A stretch of 64,000 nucleotides of DNA from Hortaea werneckii (taxonomy: Eukaryota; Ascomycota; Dothideomycetes; Mycosphaerellales; Teratosphaeriaceae), in assembly GCA_037044905.1 (NCBI GenBank), contig JBAOKB010000071.1, positions 682,001 to 746,000 of the forward strand, written 5' to 3'. The number at the start of each line of letters is the position of its first letter. Positions within the stretch are counted from its first letter, which is position 1. The position numbers and the translations under genes are program-made. Under the pieces are notes generated by a model. The model saw nothing but the letters and a program-made list of their open reading frames with translations. It was not told where the DNA came from and ran no database searches. Positions 11,207 to 22,118 of the stretch are shown in pieces.

Positions 11207-11997
11207 GCGCCACCCTACAACTCTGCCTTACGACTCTTCTCCCGACTATCCCTATGCGATCTAACGACAACCCAACTTTCTGCACGGCATCCGCGTGTAG
11301 CAAGCCACCCTGCCAACCCTTTTCCTTTTCGAGAGCTTCCCGGCGTTTTTAAGGAGGACGTGTGCAATGACATGAGATATGGTTACGTTTACTAGCAATG
11401 ATAAATAGCGGAGGACAGCGTTGGCTCTACAGGCCACCACAACAAGAGCGGGTACAAGGTCTGCAACGGCAGAAGCCCATTCCCTATGCTATATCCGGTT
11501 GAGATGAGGACGTCCTCCTCGTATCTAGGCTAGTAAGATGTGTGTAGCTACGAACGTTGATCCTCCGCGCCCACACTGCTTTCCCAAAGTCCACTTTAGC
11601 TGCTTCTGATAACAGAATGAACCCAAGCCGTCCTTGTCCGCGTCTTATCTGTGGACTCTTCAGTATGGCTTGTATGGCAACCTGCGCCTGTGTCTCTTAT
11701 CGCCAGCCTCGGGCACCCGATGACCGCATCAGGCTGAGCTCGGGCGCCGCACGCGGCCGACTACAGCCGACCGACGCGAGCAAGCTTGGGCCACCCATTT
11801 CGGCTTTCGCGTTTATGAGCTACGCTCTCTGCTCTTTACCGCGTACTGGACTTACAGCAATAGAGGTCATCTCCACCAAACAGTCGCGGGCTTCTATATC
11901 CTCCTTCACCATTGATCTAAAGAAGCCAGTTGCAAAAGAGCTCTTCCACATCGCTATCACCCCTGAGCCCTGTAACTAACAATTATACTCTACCGCA
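11207..11997. other. Region downstream of ATG8
   Basis: About 790 bp. It holds the ATG8 3' UTR and possibly a promoter for the doubtful gene at 11998. An open frame over 11557-11979 lacks a proper ATG, codes for no recognisable motif and was not accepted. Confidence 0.4.
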
Positions 11998-12288
11998 ATG
12001 TCTGCACCATACCTCATTTCCAAGTAGGTAAACCGTCATCCGACATCCACCTTTCTTGCTCAAGACAATGAAGAAAAGAAGCTAACATCTATTGTCATAG
12101 AGCTATCGATCCCAATCTTCGCAACCAGCGTCGGCGTAGCAGCGGCTGTAGTCCGGATCAATCGCGAAGAGAAGGAAAAGGGAAGATCGACGGAGCAGAG
12201 CATTGAGTCGTTCAAGAGGAGGGTCAATATGGTTATGGAGAAGGGTGGAGAGGAAGGTAAAGTGGGAGCTGGTGGGGAGGAGAAATGA
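11998..12288 (+). CDS. Possible small single-pass membrane protein (splicing unresolved)
   Basis: A short first exon reads MSAPYLIS from the ATG at 11998 and meets a fair donor (GTAGGT) near 12027. A branch-like GCTAAC near 12083 and an acceptor at about 12100 follow. Downstream, one frame encodes a convincing membrane-type segment (SIPIFATSVGVAAAVVRINR) followed by a charged tail and a stop at 12286-12288. However, the simplest splice joins exon 1 to a different frame, which stops after 43 codons. Either an upstream exon in another frame is used, or there is an indel. I do not recognise the family. The hydrophobic segment followed by a basic stretch suggests a small organelle or ER membrane protein, at low confidence. 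Confidence 0.3.
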
Positions 12289-13311
12289 GAAGTGATTGGA
12301 CGGCCTGGAAGGACTTTGCGAGGCTTCTTGCCATTGTGACGGATGAGTCTGGGGTTGGGGTCCTTGCTTGTCGGTTTGGGACTGAGCTTATGGCTGGATG
12401 CTGCAGAGTGGACCACTGCATAGGGCCTTGTGCGTCTGGGAGATTCAGGGCTTGCAGTCGCTTGATGGCCTGTTCCATTCCGCACTCGAGGCGCGACAGA
12501 GGAATGGAAAGCTCGAATCCGGAGCGCCGTGAAGACCGGCACCAGCTTGTTCGCGTCGCATGCCAATCTAGCGCTGCCGGGGCATTACCGTCGCAGTCGA
12601 CCAATCTTTCGGCCTTCGAGAAAATGCAGGACGATTACGCGCTTGGAGGACAATCATGGGCATGCAAAACTGCCGAAAATTAGGACTTGCTGTTCCCGTT
12701 AGCATAACGTGCTGTGGACTGCCTTGTCATCAGACATCACTGAATCGGACTATGCCGTGGGAGGGGCAGTGTGATGGCCACCTGAATCACGCCCTGGCAA
12801 CGAGCAATAACTTCACCAGCAACGACCGAGAATAATGCTACGAGCAATCCGGTGTCACACCTGCTTATCTGCCTCTGAAACTTACGAGGCTTGCGTCTGG
12901 ACAAACGTGGCACTCTTTCGTACACTGCAAAGCGCTCCTCCAAACGTGGTGCTGCATTTCGACCAGCAGATACCTTCAGAATACACCTTCCAAGCGACCA
13001 TAGGACGAACTCTGAGCTAGATGTTGTACTATGCAAGTTGTATGTATAGCCATAGCCATCCAGTCGTTTTGATGTATAGGAGCTGCTCCGCGGAAAATCT
13101 TCGGCGAAACCTTGTTGGCGACCTGCGACAAACCGACATGGGTTGCCTCATTCTCACGTCATTTCCGAATTATACCGTGCCCAGACCAAGGCTACCGAGG
13201 AAGCATTTATTTCACGCCTCGCAAGAGCGTGAGTGATGATGCAAAAATTGCAATTTGCAGGGTCTAGTATATGTTTCACAGGACAAGAATTTCAGCCTGT
13301 CACTAGCAAGC
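12289..13311. other. Gene-poor stretch before the NmrA-like gene
   Basis: About 1 kb. Short frames on both strands (for example 12060-12566 and 12233-12604 minus, 12285-12683 plus) overlap one another and show no domain. Nothing further is supported. Confidence 0.4.
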
Positions 13312-14395
13312 ATGGCATTAAACAAAATCGTGAGTGAATATATTTCCATATTTCACTTGGTCGTGGAACCTTGGAATACTAAACACTGTTATAGGCGGTT
13401 TTTGGAGCCGATGGACAATTGGGCCAAGTGATCACGAAAGCGCTCCTCGAATGTCCCGACAAGACTTTCGACGTACTGGCATTCAAAGGCCCCTTGACGC
13501 CGGACCCAGACGTGCCTGAGTCGGAGCATTATGAATGTCGCACAGTCAACCTGCTTAACGTAACCCAGGACAAGCTCAAGGACCAGCTGAAAGGGGTCGA
13601 CGCCGTCGTTTGTGCGTTGAACGGAAAAGCGCTCGAATCGCAACCCCTGATTCAGGATGCTGCGGCAGACGTAGAAGTCAAGCGCTTTTATCCGAGCGAG
13701 TACGGCTTCCATGCTGTGTACCGGAAGCCTGGCGATGAATGGGGCTACGTCCATCCGATCTGGGATATGAAGAACCGGTTACTGGAGAGCGCTGTGCATC
13801 ATGATGCTATTCAGGAAGGCGATATGAGCTATACCGTTATCGGCTGCGGTGACTTTTACGACCAGGAGGACGAGCCGATATGGTGTCCGTGGACTCAGGA
13901 ATTTCCTGAGCGCAACATTTATACCCTTCACGTTGTCGGTTCGCCAGAGGCTAAAGCGCAGTACACGCACAAAGACGACTTTGCAAGGTTTCTCGTTGCA
14001 ACCCTCTGTGAGCCGGAGAAGTCAGAAAATGCCACGCTCAATTTCGTCAGCGACGAAGTATCGCATCGGCAGATTGCTCAAATGCTGGAGAAGTTCACGG
14101 GTCGCGAAGCAAGATTGAGATCCGCAGTGAAAGCGATGTGCACAATATCGTCAAGGACCCTAGCAAGGCGCCGGAGAAATTACGAAAGAATTCGGCGCTG
14201 CCGGTGGATTTTTGCTTTATTGTCAAGGCTGCTCAGAGTCAGAGCCGATTTCGAAGGCCTAAGGGTGAAATACACAACCACCTTTTCCCGAACGTGAAGC
14301 CGACTACATTCGAGCAGTACTTGCGGAGGCTACACGTAGGGACGGACGACGCTGAAGGGAGACCATCGGGGCCTATGCGCACGGAGACAGCGTAG
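13312..14395 (+). pseudogene. NmrA / isoflavone-reductase-like NAD(P)-binding protein, frame broken
   Basis: Exon 1 is 18 nt (13312-13329). After a 65-nt intron (GTGAGT...TTATAG) exon 2 starts at 13395 and the join reads MALNKIAVFGADGQLGQV, a GxxGxxG nucleotide-binding loop. The body has RFYPSEYGFH, typical of the isoflavone-reductase / PCBER branch of atypical short-chain dehydrogenases. Up to about 14100 the frame is sound (...QIAQMLEKFTGRE). After that it becomes an Arg-rich nonsense tail that runs to 14297, while the expected C-terminus (SESDVHNIVKDPSKAPEKL ... HLFPNVKPTTFEQYL) continues in another frame to a stop at 14393-14395. A one-base indel near 14100-14112 explains this. It could be a real mutation or an assembly error. 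It converges on the MFS gene, 39 bp away. Confidence 0.75.
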
Positions 14396-14434
14396 TGCCC
14401 TGAGTATTTAGATGCGACGTACAGTTCAGAGAAG

Positions 14435-16103
14435 TCACGTTTTTCTGGTCAGGCTCACGCCGACGACTTTGAGCCGCGTGAGAATGATGAAGGCAGCGCT
14501 GGTAACAAGCGTGGCACCACAGAATCCTTGTAGTCCACCCCAGCTGCTTTCCACGATGACGCCACCTATCGGATTGCCGATCAGAATACCTTCGCACGTC
14601 AGCTTTGCTAGAGTGCAAGTTGACAGCCCACTACCACTTACCGAAAGCGCACGTAAGGTTGTTTGTCCTGCCAGAACATCAGCATACGATAAAAATGAGA
14701 GTAGCTGTGCGAGAACAACGTACCCCGCCCCTTCCACCGATTGTCTTGGGATCTTTCGTTATCGATACGACTGTCGGGACCTGTAGGCTGACAAAGGCAC
14801 CGCTGAAGCACCCGTAGAATAAGCTCCAGATGATGATTCCCGCAATGCTATCCGCCGCGATCCAGCCGAATCCCAGAAATGCGGAAACTATGGTGCAGAA
14901 AGCCAGTACATTCAAGTTGCCAGCCTTATCCGCCACAATGGCGGGGATCGTTCGACCGAAGATGCTGCCAACTCTTAGGATAGGTAGCATCCAAAAGGAA
15001 AGCTCCTCGCTGATGCCACCAACATTCTCTCGACAGTATTGGGTGATGTAGAAGAATGGTATGAACAGGCCTGAGTACAAGGAGAAGTCGTGTCAGCGAT
15101 TGACTCCCACGTCTGGAGTTTTTGGCTCATATGATGCCTACCAATGCCTCCGAAGAATGGGACCAACGCGAACAGCGCATACTCAGGCTCCTTGAACCCG
15201 GTGAAGTCAACGATCTTTGGACGGGGAGGTGGCTGTGTCCTCATTCTCGCGACTGAAAGCGACACAAGACATACTGCCAATGCGACGAAAGCAATCGACC
15301 TAACCGTCCACCCAAAACCGATACTATCAACCAGGTAATGGAACATGGGCGGGTAAATGATAGCCGCAGCCGACGAGCCTGTTGCTGCGATCCCTGTTGC
15401 CGTCGACCGTTTAGTCGTGAACCATTGCGGCAAGAGCGCTACAGAAACGATAAACAGCTGGCCAGATCCAATACCGGTGCATATTCCCTGGGCTAGTAAC
15501 AGTTGCCAGAATCGGTCGGCAAGAGACGTCATCATCAGGCCGAAGACGACGCAGAAGGTACCGCACACGAGTAAAAGGCGAGGGTGGCCGCGATCGAGTA
15601 TCGGCCCGGCGAATGTCGCGCTGGAAGAGAGGATGAAGCTTGCAAGTGTGCCGATCCAGCTAATGGTGGATTCGCTCGTCTCGGGGACGTATGTTGTGCT
15701 GTCGTACTGCTGGAAGACACCTTGCCCAGCGTAAGCTTTTGTCAGTCTTCTCGGGCCAATTTAGCTGGAGTGCGGTCTTTACCAAAAGACGTTAATAGGC
15801 CCCTGCGGCTTCTCAGTCTATCGATTTTGGATAAAGAAGAAGACGCGCTGCTTACCAGCTATTCATGAAGAGCATGAAGCCCGAAAGTACTTGAAGCCAC
15901 GCCCAAAGACCTCCGTTGGGTATTGGACCTGGCGATTGTTCAGCCACGGGTGGTTTCCGTGTCCAGATCTCGTCTTCGTGAACATCGTTTCTTGATACGG
16001 GCGTGAGTAAATCTTTCTGGTCATTCTTCTCTGCGTAAGGACTTGGTTGAGAAAGCCGTTGCAGCTCGGAAGGTCTGGGAGTCATAGTATGGAAATTGGG
16101 CAT
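14435..16103 (-). CDS. MFS transporter, monocarboxylate-transporter (MCT)-like
   Basis: Minus-strand exons: 16103-15856, 15802-15783, 15720-15142, 15070-14738 and 14667-14435, about 470 aa. A 20-nt second exon is needed to rebuild the first membrane span (FMNSW-GLLTSF-GVFQQY). The hydrophilic N-terminus (about 65 aa) is followed by the first six spans, including STISWIGTLASFILSSSATF and GIGSGQLFIVSVALL, then SIGFGWTVRSIAFVALAV, the central loop, GLFIPFFYITQYC, and the MCT-typical IGNPIGGVIVESSWGGLQGF. The last splice is uncertain: the strong donor GTACGT at 14723 gives the wrong frame, and the weaker GTGGAA at 14737 is the one that keeps it open. A damaged 3' end is therefore possible. The substrate (monocarboxylate, vitamin or metabolite export) cannot be told. 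Confidence 0.78.
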
Positions 16104-17521
16104 CCTTCACAATTTGACGAGGATTTCAAATAATGAGGACGAAGGTACGAGCTGGAAGAAGTGTAGTGATAGCTTCACCCGTCGGCGGGCGCATGGAGAC
16201 AAGAGTGCGAAGACCACCTGCGCCGTTCTCCATAAGGCTTGAATGTTGAGCTAATATCACACGTTCGCACATGAGGCACAGCATGGTTGACACGATCGTC
16301 GCTGGAGGCGGCACACCTGTGGCCTGGTGTTCTTTTAGGTTCATTCTAAAGTGGATTGTTAAAAGGCTCACCGAAGGTAATCCTTTTTCTGCGGTGCTTC
16401 GAAGGCCATGCTTCCGAGGAGCCAGCAAAGCAATGATAGCCGCCATGCTTGCATTTTCTATCTTTACTTGTTGGTCCGCATGGTCTTTTAGGAGGTCTTC
16501 TGAGTGCTGATAATACAGCGTGCAATGTGCGGGTGATGTCGAGCTGTAATTGACGTGAAGTGAACGAATTTGCTATCTCCAGAATCTCGGAAACGCTTGC
16601 CGGCCGGTCTTCCGGGTCTCCGGCAGTAGCCGTGCAACGTCTCTTGCTCTTTTGGGAAAAGGCGGCGGAAGCACATCGTTGCCCTACGTTCACAGCTGGT
16701 TGTTCAAGTTCACTATCTGATATCTGATCTTTCAGGCCGGGTCAGAGCGCCATGACTGACACCTCAAGCTCCATTCATGGCTTGCCTTCCAATCTTGGAA
16801 GAAAGAGCATCCAGATGAACCATTCAAGATCCCAGCCATATGAGGGCTCTTCTGCCCTGATTGGAACAATGAGCAACGCTGTAGGATGTCTCGACCACCC
16901 CTACGGATTGCCGTTAAAAGCTCACTCTTTCATAGCGCTATCGAGCGGGTCGTCGTTGCTCTACGACCAGTATCATTGAACTTGATCTGACCAGAAGCAG
17001 AAGGCCCCTCCCGTGCCACTCTGTCTGGAGCCCCTGTCTAGCAATGAACTAAAATTGGTGAAACGGCATTGTCCACTTGCGAATTTACTTCATCATAAAG
17101 CTACGTCACGACCGACCTATCCGCTTGAAGTCAACGGCACGAGGAATATCTAATTGCATTGCTCAAGGCATCTTGAACGCCAAATCCCCTCTGATCTTCC
17201 ATCACTGAGACATCATCACGTGCAAGTCGCATTTCCATGTGAATTCCATATGGCACTACGAGAATGAAAGACATAGTGAGATAAGTGATTCAGAAGCTTC
17301 CACGGACGACCTCCTTCACTTTCCATAGCAACTCAAACCTTTCCTCTTCATCTTGAACCACAAGCACCTCGTTTCACAACCTGAACTGACTTTCCAATCA
17401 CTCTTGCCTGCACGACATCGACATATCAAGCCCCTTACACCTCGCTCATCATAAACCTGACTCGCCATACAACTCGATCGCCACACACCTCCATCATCAT
17501 ACACATCGATCAAGAATAGAT
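16104..17521. other. Gene-poor region between MFS transporter and first GTPase
   Basis: About 1.4 kb between two divergent genes. Only short frames (at most 115 codons, minus strand 16346-16693) with no domains. The final 200 bp before 17522 are A/C/T-rich (repeated CATC, ACAC), consistent with a 5' UTR. Confidence 0.45.
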
Positions 17522-20419
17522 ATGTCTAAGTACAACTTGGGTTCCTCTATGCTTGGAAAGAGGAAACTTCAACAATTTCGCGCCGAAAGCGGCGATAGCG
17601 AAGGCTTGTTCGTCACACCAGACCCTCAAGACGATGTCCTTGCGCCTGACTATTCGCATGGCGGACCTGGCGATTATCCGACACCGGGCCTCGACCAAGC
17701 GGCTAATGAGTCTGCTAACCCTGCTGGAGCAAGCCATCATGAGTTGGATGGCGATGGGTATGAGGATGATGCTGGCTACAGCGACTCACGTGAGCAACTT
17801 CCATCTCATCCGCGTTCAGCTCGGAGGTCAAGAGCTTGGAGCAAGAAGCGCTGAAAACGGTCCTGGGACTTCAAGATATCCTTGATGATCATGCAAAAGA
17901 CAGCAAAAACTTGCAAAACATGGTACAAAGTGCAAAGAACGCAGTTGAGCAGTCTGCAAGCCCAAAGAAAATTCTGGGCTTTCTTGGAGATACTGGTACG
18001 GGAAAAAGCTCCACCATCAACTCCCTCACCAGTATACCTGGGCTTGCCGTTGCCGTCGCTGCTGGCGAGAGTTGCACTAAGGTAATTATGCTGTTCACGC
18101 ATGAGTTGTCTTTTCAGACCACTGCCTTTGCCGCAGAGATCCGCTACTCCGATCTGGAGACCTGCAGGAAATTGCTGAGAGAGCAATTGAGGAACTACTT
18201 CCGCTATATCTATGAGTTTGACGAAGAATGGGATGATGTCCAGCAGAAGGAGTATGAAAATGCTTGCCAGACGGCTTTCAAAATCTTTCGCTCCCTTTTT
18301 TGCGACAAGCCCGAGTTCGAATCGCCAAGGGCTGGAAAGGAGTTCTTGGAGAAGGCTTACCGCCGGAATATTAATATAGCGCTGGCCGATATGGAAGCAT
18401 GGTGCAAGAGTCTCCTTTCAGAGATGATGACGGAAGACGGGGCAGTCCTCCGTTTTGAAGCTGATCCTGTGGACGATCTCAACACAGACCTCAGCCCCCA
18501 CATCTCAGAGCACCATGACTTCAAGGCCCCGACACTCTGCCACCTTATCAACAGAGTCACAATCGGTGCCCGTGACTCTCGTATACTGCAATACGTCACT
18601 CTAGCTGACCTGCCGGGTAAGCTTTTGAACGATGTCCCAGAAGATTTACTCACAAAGCTGACAAGATATTTTTAGGTACGAGTGATGTTGATCAGGTCAG
18701 AGCTGCAATAGCGCACGAATTTCTTCAAAAGTGCGATGCTTTGCTTGTGTTTGAGCCCATGGCACGCTGCGTGGATCATCCTAGCGCCGAGCGCAACATT
18801 GCCACCAACGCCGAGCGGTTTGGTGTAAAAATGGCCTTGGTCGTTACTAGATCAGATGACAATGTCGACGACGCCCTTGCACAGCGTATGCAAACAAAGG
18901 GGCAGAGCATCGGTGACTACTTCTTCATGGGGGCCCAAATCAAGCAGTATGATGGCCAGCTCATGCACCTCAAGCGGGAAATGGAGAAGAAGAGGCCAGT
19001 GAAAAGACAGAGGACCATGGGAAATATCTTTGCGGACTCGACGATCGAAGAGCTTCGATTACAACGATCTGAGCTACTTGAAGAACGGCAGCAGCTTAAG
19101 AATAAACAGTTTGAGACCCTTGTCGATGCCCGCAACACATACACAACCCGCCTACTGCAAGACAACAAGCAACGTTCCATGCCTTCGAACATGCAACTGA
19201 TGGTTCACTGTGTCTCAAACACTCACTACATCACCCATCTGCTCGACCCCGAGCCTGAAGGAACCTTGCTCGACGTAAACGCCACCGGAATTCCAGCTCT
19301 ACGGGCTTGGGTCCTTGAAATTGTAGCACCCTCTTTGCTGCTCGCGATTGAAGAGAGAATAGGCAAATGTTGCGCTTTGGTGCATGGTGTTGCAATGTGG
19401 GCTCAGTCCACACCGCAGAAGCGGAAAGCTGGAATCCTGGACGTAGCTCGAGCCCCAGGACTCAGCTGGCCTGGGTTTGCAGAAACCGCCCTGCGTTCGA
19501 CTGAGACAACAATTGATGCCTACCTCCTTTCTCCTTTACATTACAAGCTCGGCGCCACTGTTGAAGCTGCTCTCGGGTACCACAACACGTTACAGTCTAC
19601 GTGGCATCCCAGCACACTGCGGGCATTCTTCCTCAAAGGGGGAAAGCATTCGACCAAGCGGCAAGCGCTGCCCACCTGCTGGAACGAAAAGCTTCTTGAC
19701 TTTCAGACTAAGGAAGTGCTGAATCCAAATTGGAGCAAAATGAAGGAAGGGGTGCACAAGGACCTTGCAGGGATGGTGAACAAACTCATCGACGAACTAG
19801 GCGACGTTCCGAAGCAGCTGGGTAAGATACAGTTCATGATGGCGGCGCGAATGGAAAATGTCAAGGGTCTCGTTACTCAGTACATCGGTCGCATTCAAAG
19901 AGCACTTGCCGTCCGCCTGGAAACATACGACAAGGAACTCGGCAACATCAAACAGAACGCGTCATTCGATATGCCCCGCGCCTACTTCACACAGGCCATG
20001 CGGCCGATGTACGAGAACTGCAGCAACATGAGAGGTTCGTCAACAGGCTCTAAGTGGACGATGATGAATACTAACAGTTTTGTATAGGACCTGGATGCAT
20101 CAAAGGCATGATAGACGTGATGTCAGATCATCTGTCAGGGATTGGCCGTCCTTCTGACCCCTTTAGTGCGATGAATGCGTCTTTACGGTCCAAATTGAGC
20201 CACGCAGGGGACTGCGCAGTGCGCAATTTGCAGTCTGATGTGACGGATATCCTCCGTCAGCTCGTACAGCGTTTTGACGCTGCATTAGCGTTCGAGAACG
20301 AGACACGAGATGAGTTCCTCGCACGTCAGAACATCGTGCCGGCTTTAGACACTGCTCTAGCTGACATGGAGCGTATCGACCGAACCTTGAAGGAGCTTAA
20401 GCAGGAGCCCAATGTTTAG
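17522..20419 (+). CDS. Dynamin-like large GTPase, SLIP-GC-like (paralogue A)
   Basis: Four exons (17522-17757, 17820-18616, 18676-20034, 20088-20419) encode 907 aa. The acidic N-terminal 80 residues carry a basic KRK patch. G1 is GDTGTGKSS (135-143) and G3 is DLPG (342-345), split by an intron. At the G4 place it has TRSD (402-405) instead of the canonical (N/T)KxD. A charged helical region follows (LHLKREMEKKRPVKRQR, ELLEERQQLKNKQFE) and leads into LVDARNTYTTRLLQ, then VHCVSNTHYITHL and ATGIPALRAWVLEIVAP. The long C-terminal half is helical. This order resembles vertebrate nuclear GTPase SLIP-GC and the many uncharacterised fungal relatives. The intron at 17758 was chosen because only it (62 nt) restores frame; the nearby GTGAGC...TTCAG stretch is just 30 nt. 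Its function is unknown. A second copy lies at 33973-36942. Confidence 0.82.
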
Positions 20420-20760
20420 CTGCGAGGGAGGAATTACACGAGAAAGCCCCAGAACGGGGGACGGCAGAGGAAAGACGACTGGCAGGGCGGACAACTTGGA
20501 GATGAATGGGCGAAAGAAAAGGACAAACAAGTAGAGCTCGACTGAAGCTAAACATGTAGCAAGTAGAACATTTCCATATCCATTTTATACAAATCGAGCA
20601 TACGGTTCCCTACACAGCTTCTGCAGGGAACCCCGTTAAGAGCATGCCTCGCTGCAAGACTTTTAATTGTACAATACACTAGCAAGAAGAGTGGGAACAG
20701 ACCCTCTATAACGCCATCGCTATGCGTTGAACATTACGTCCAAAGAAGATAAAGGGAAGT
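20420..20760. other. Convergent 3' regions of GTPase A and HEM13
   Basis: 341 bp between two stop codons. No gene seen; the A/T content rises around 20570-20690, as expected for 3' UTRs. Confidence 0.4.
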
Positions 20761-22118
20761 CTATACCCATTCAACAGGCTTCCGCAGGACATTCAGGAGC
20801 CTATCCTCTCTGCTACCCTTCTCCGGCTCATGCTGATACTGCCAGCGAGCCGTCAACGGCAGACTCATAAGAATACTTTCCACCCTCGCACCAGGGGTAC
20901 TCAAGCCAAAAGCCGTCCCGCGATCATGCACCAAGTTGAACTCGACATAGCGGCCCCGTCGTAGCTGCTGCCACTGCTTTTCTCGCTCCGTCCACGGCAT
21001 ATCCTTGCGCTTCTGGATGATGGGCAGGTACGAGGGCAGGAAGGAACCCATGCAGGACTGCACGAACGCGAACAGGCTCTCCTGGTCCTTCTCCGTCTCG
21101 TCGAGATCGTCGAAGAAGATCCCGCCCACGCCGCGTGACTCGCCCCGGTGCTTCACGTAAAAGTACTCGTCGCACCACTTCTTGAACCGCGCGTAGTAGT
21201 CCTTGTCGTGCGCGTCGCAGGCTTCCTTGATGTTGCGGTGGAAGTGTATCACGTCCTCGTCGAACAGGTAGTTGGGTGTCAGGTCCGTCCCGCCGCCGAA
21301 CCACCAGGCATTCGTCGTGCCGTCCGCGTTGGCCGTCTCGAAGTATCGGTAGTTCAGGTGCACCGTCGGTGCCATCGGGTTATGAGGATGCAAAACCAAG
21401 CTCAACCCAGCCGCGAAGAACTCCAAACTCTCCACATCCGGGTCCAACGCCTTGTGGTTCGCCCGCATCTTGCTGATCGCCTGTCGCGGCAGGGTGCCAT
21501 AGACCACGCTCGTGTTCACGCCCGCCTTCTCAAACACGTTGCCCTCCTGCAGCACGCACGAGATGCCGCCGCCGCCGTGCGGCCGGTCCCACTTGTCGAC
21601 CACGAAGCGGTTGCCGTCGAGCGCTTCAAGCGTGCGCACGATCTCCTGCTGGTTCTCTTTAATGAATGCTTCCATCCGCAGGCGCATGGGCGAGCTCGGG
21701 GTCACGCCGGATTCGCGCTTACTTAGGTTGTCTCGCTCCGCTATCGTCGGACCCTCGGCCTGTACGCCGCCTTTGGGTTCCGACTCGGCTGATGGTGGCT
21801 TGTCGCCGGTGGCCTGGGAGAGAAGTCAGCCAAGGCCTACCGTTGGACATTGGGATGTTGCGGACGACTGACCATAGAGTAGATGAGGGACCCGATGAAG
21901 ACGACGCCCACTGCCAGCCGTGTCTTTGGAGCAACGACTCTGCTTGGTCCGGGTGAGCCTGGTGGCATAGGCGGTCTTGACCCGTCTGAAGCCCATCGTC
22001 TCTGCACTCTAGCTGTATAGGGAATGCGCTGGGTTGCATTGCGGCAGAGTGCTTCGCGTGGTGCTCTCGTGCATTGTCGCAGAGCAGCATCCAGTGCTGC
22101 AGGCCTTGTCAATACCAT
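20761..22118 (-). CDS. HEM13: Coproporphyrinogen III oxidase (aerobic), HEM13
   Basis: Two exons (22118-21873 and 21813-20761) around a 59-nt intron give 432 aa. The enzyme uses O2 to decarboxylate two propionates of coproporphyrinogen III to protoporphyrinogen IX in haem synthesis. The family signature is complete: FKKWCDEYFYVKHRGESRG, GGIFFDD, GRYVEFNLVHDRGTAFGL, plus the substrate-site stretch WWFGGGTDLTPNYLFDED. Exon 1 encodes an 82-residue extension absent from budding-yeast Hem13. It is Arg/Ala-rich and lacks acidic residues near its start (LTRPAALDAALRQCTRAPRE), then has one hydrophobic span (LAVGVVFIGSLIYSM). This looks like a mitochondrial presequence plus inner-membrane anchor, as in animal CPOX. 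The localisation is inferred. The enzyme core is certain. Confidence 0.95.

Noticed and set aside
11557..11979. Plus-strand open frame of 140 codons after ATG8
   Set aside because: No ATG at its start and no motif; probably untranslated sequence.
14634..14667. A second small intron (GTAAGT...CTAG) in the last part of the MFS gene
   Set aside because: About 34 nt and its removal breaks the frame of the conserved IGNPIGG segment.
13312..16103. NmrA-like gene plus MFS transporter as a secondary-metabolite cluster
   Set aside because: No backbone enzyme (PKS, NRPS, terpene synthase) or zinc-cluster regulator is present nearby; two genes alone do not support it.
17790..17819. GTGAGC...TTCAG as first intron of GTPase A
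   Set aside because: Only 30 nt, shorter than other introns here, and it does not change the frame; the 62-nt intron from 17758 does restore it.
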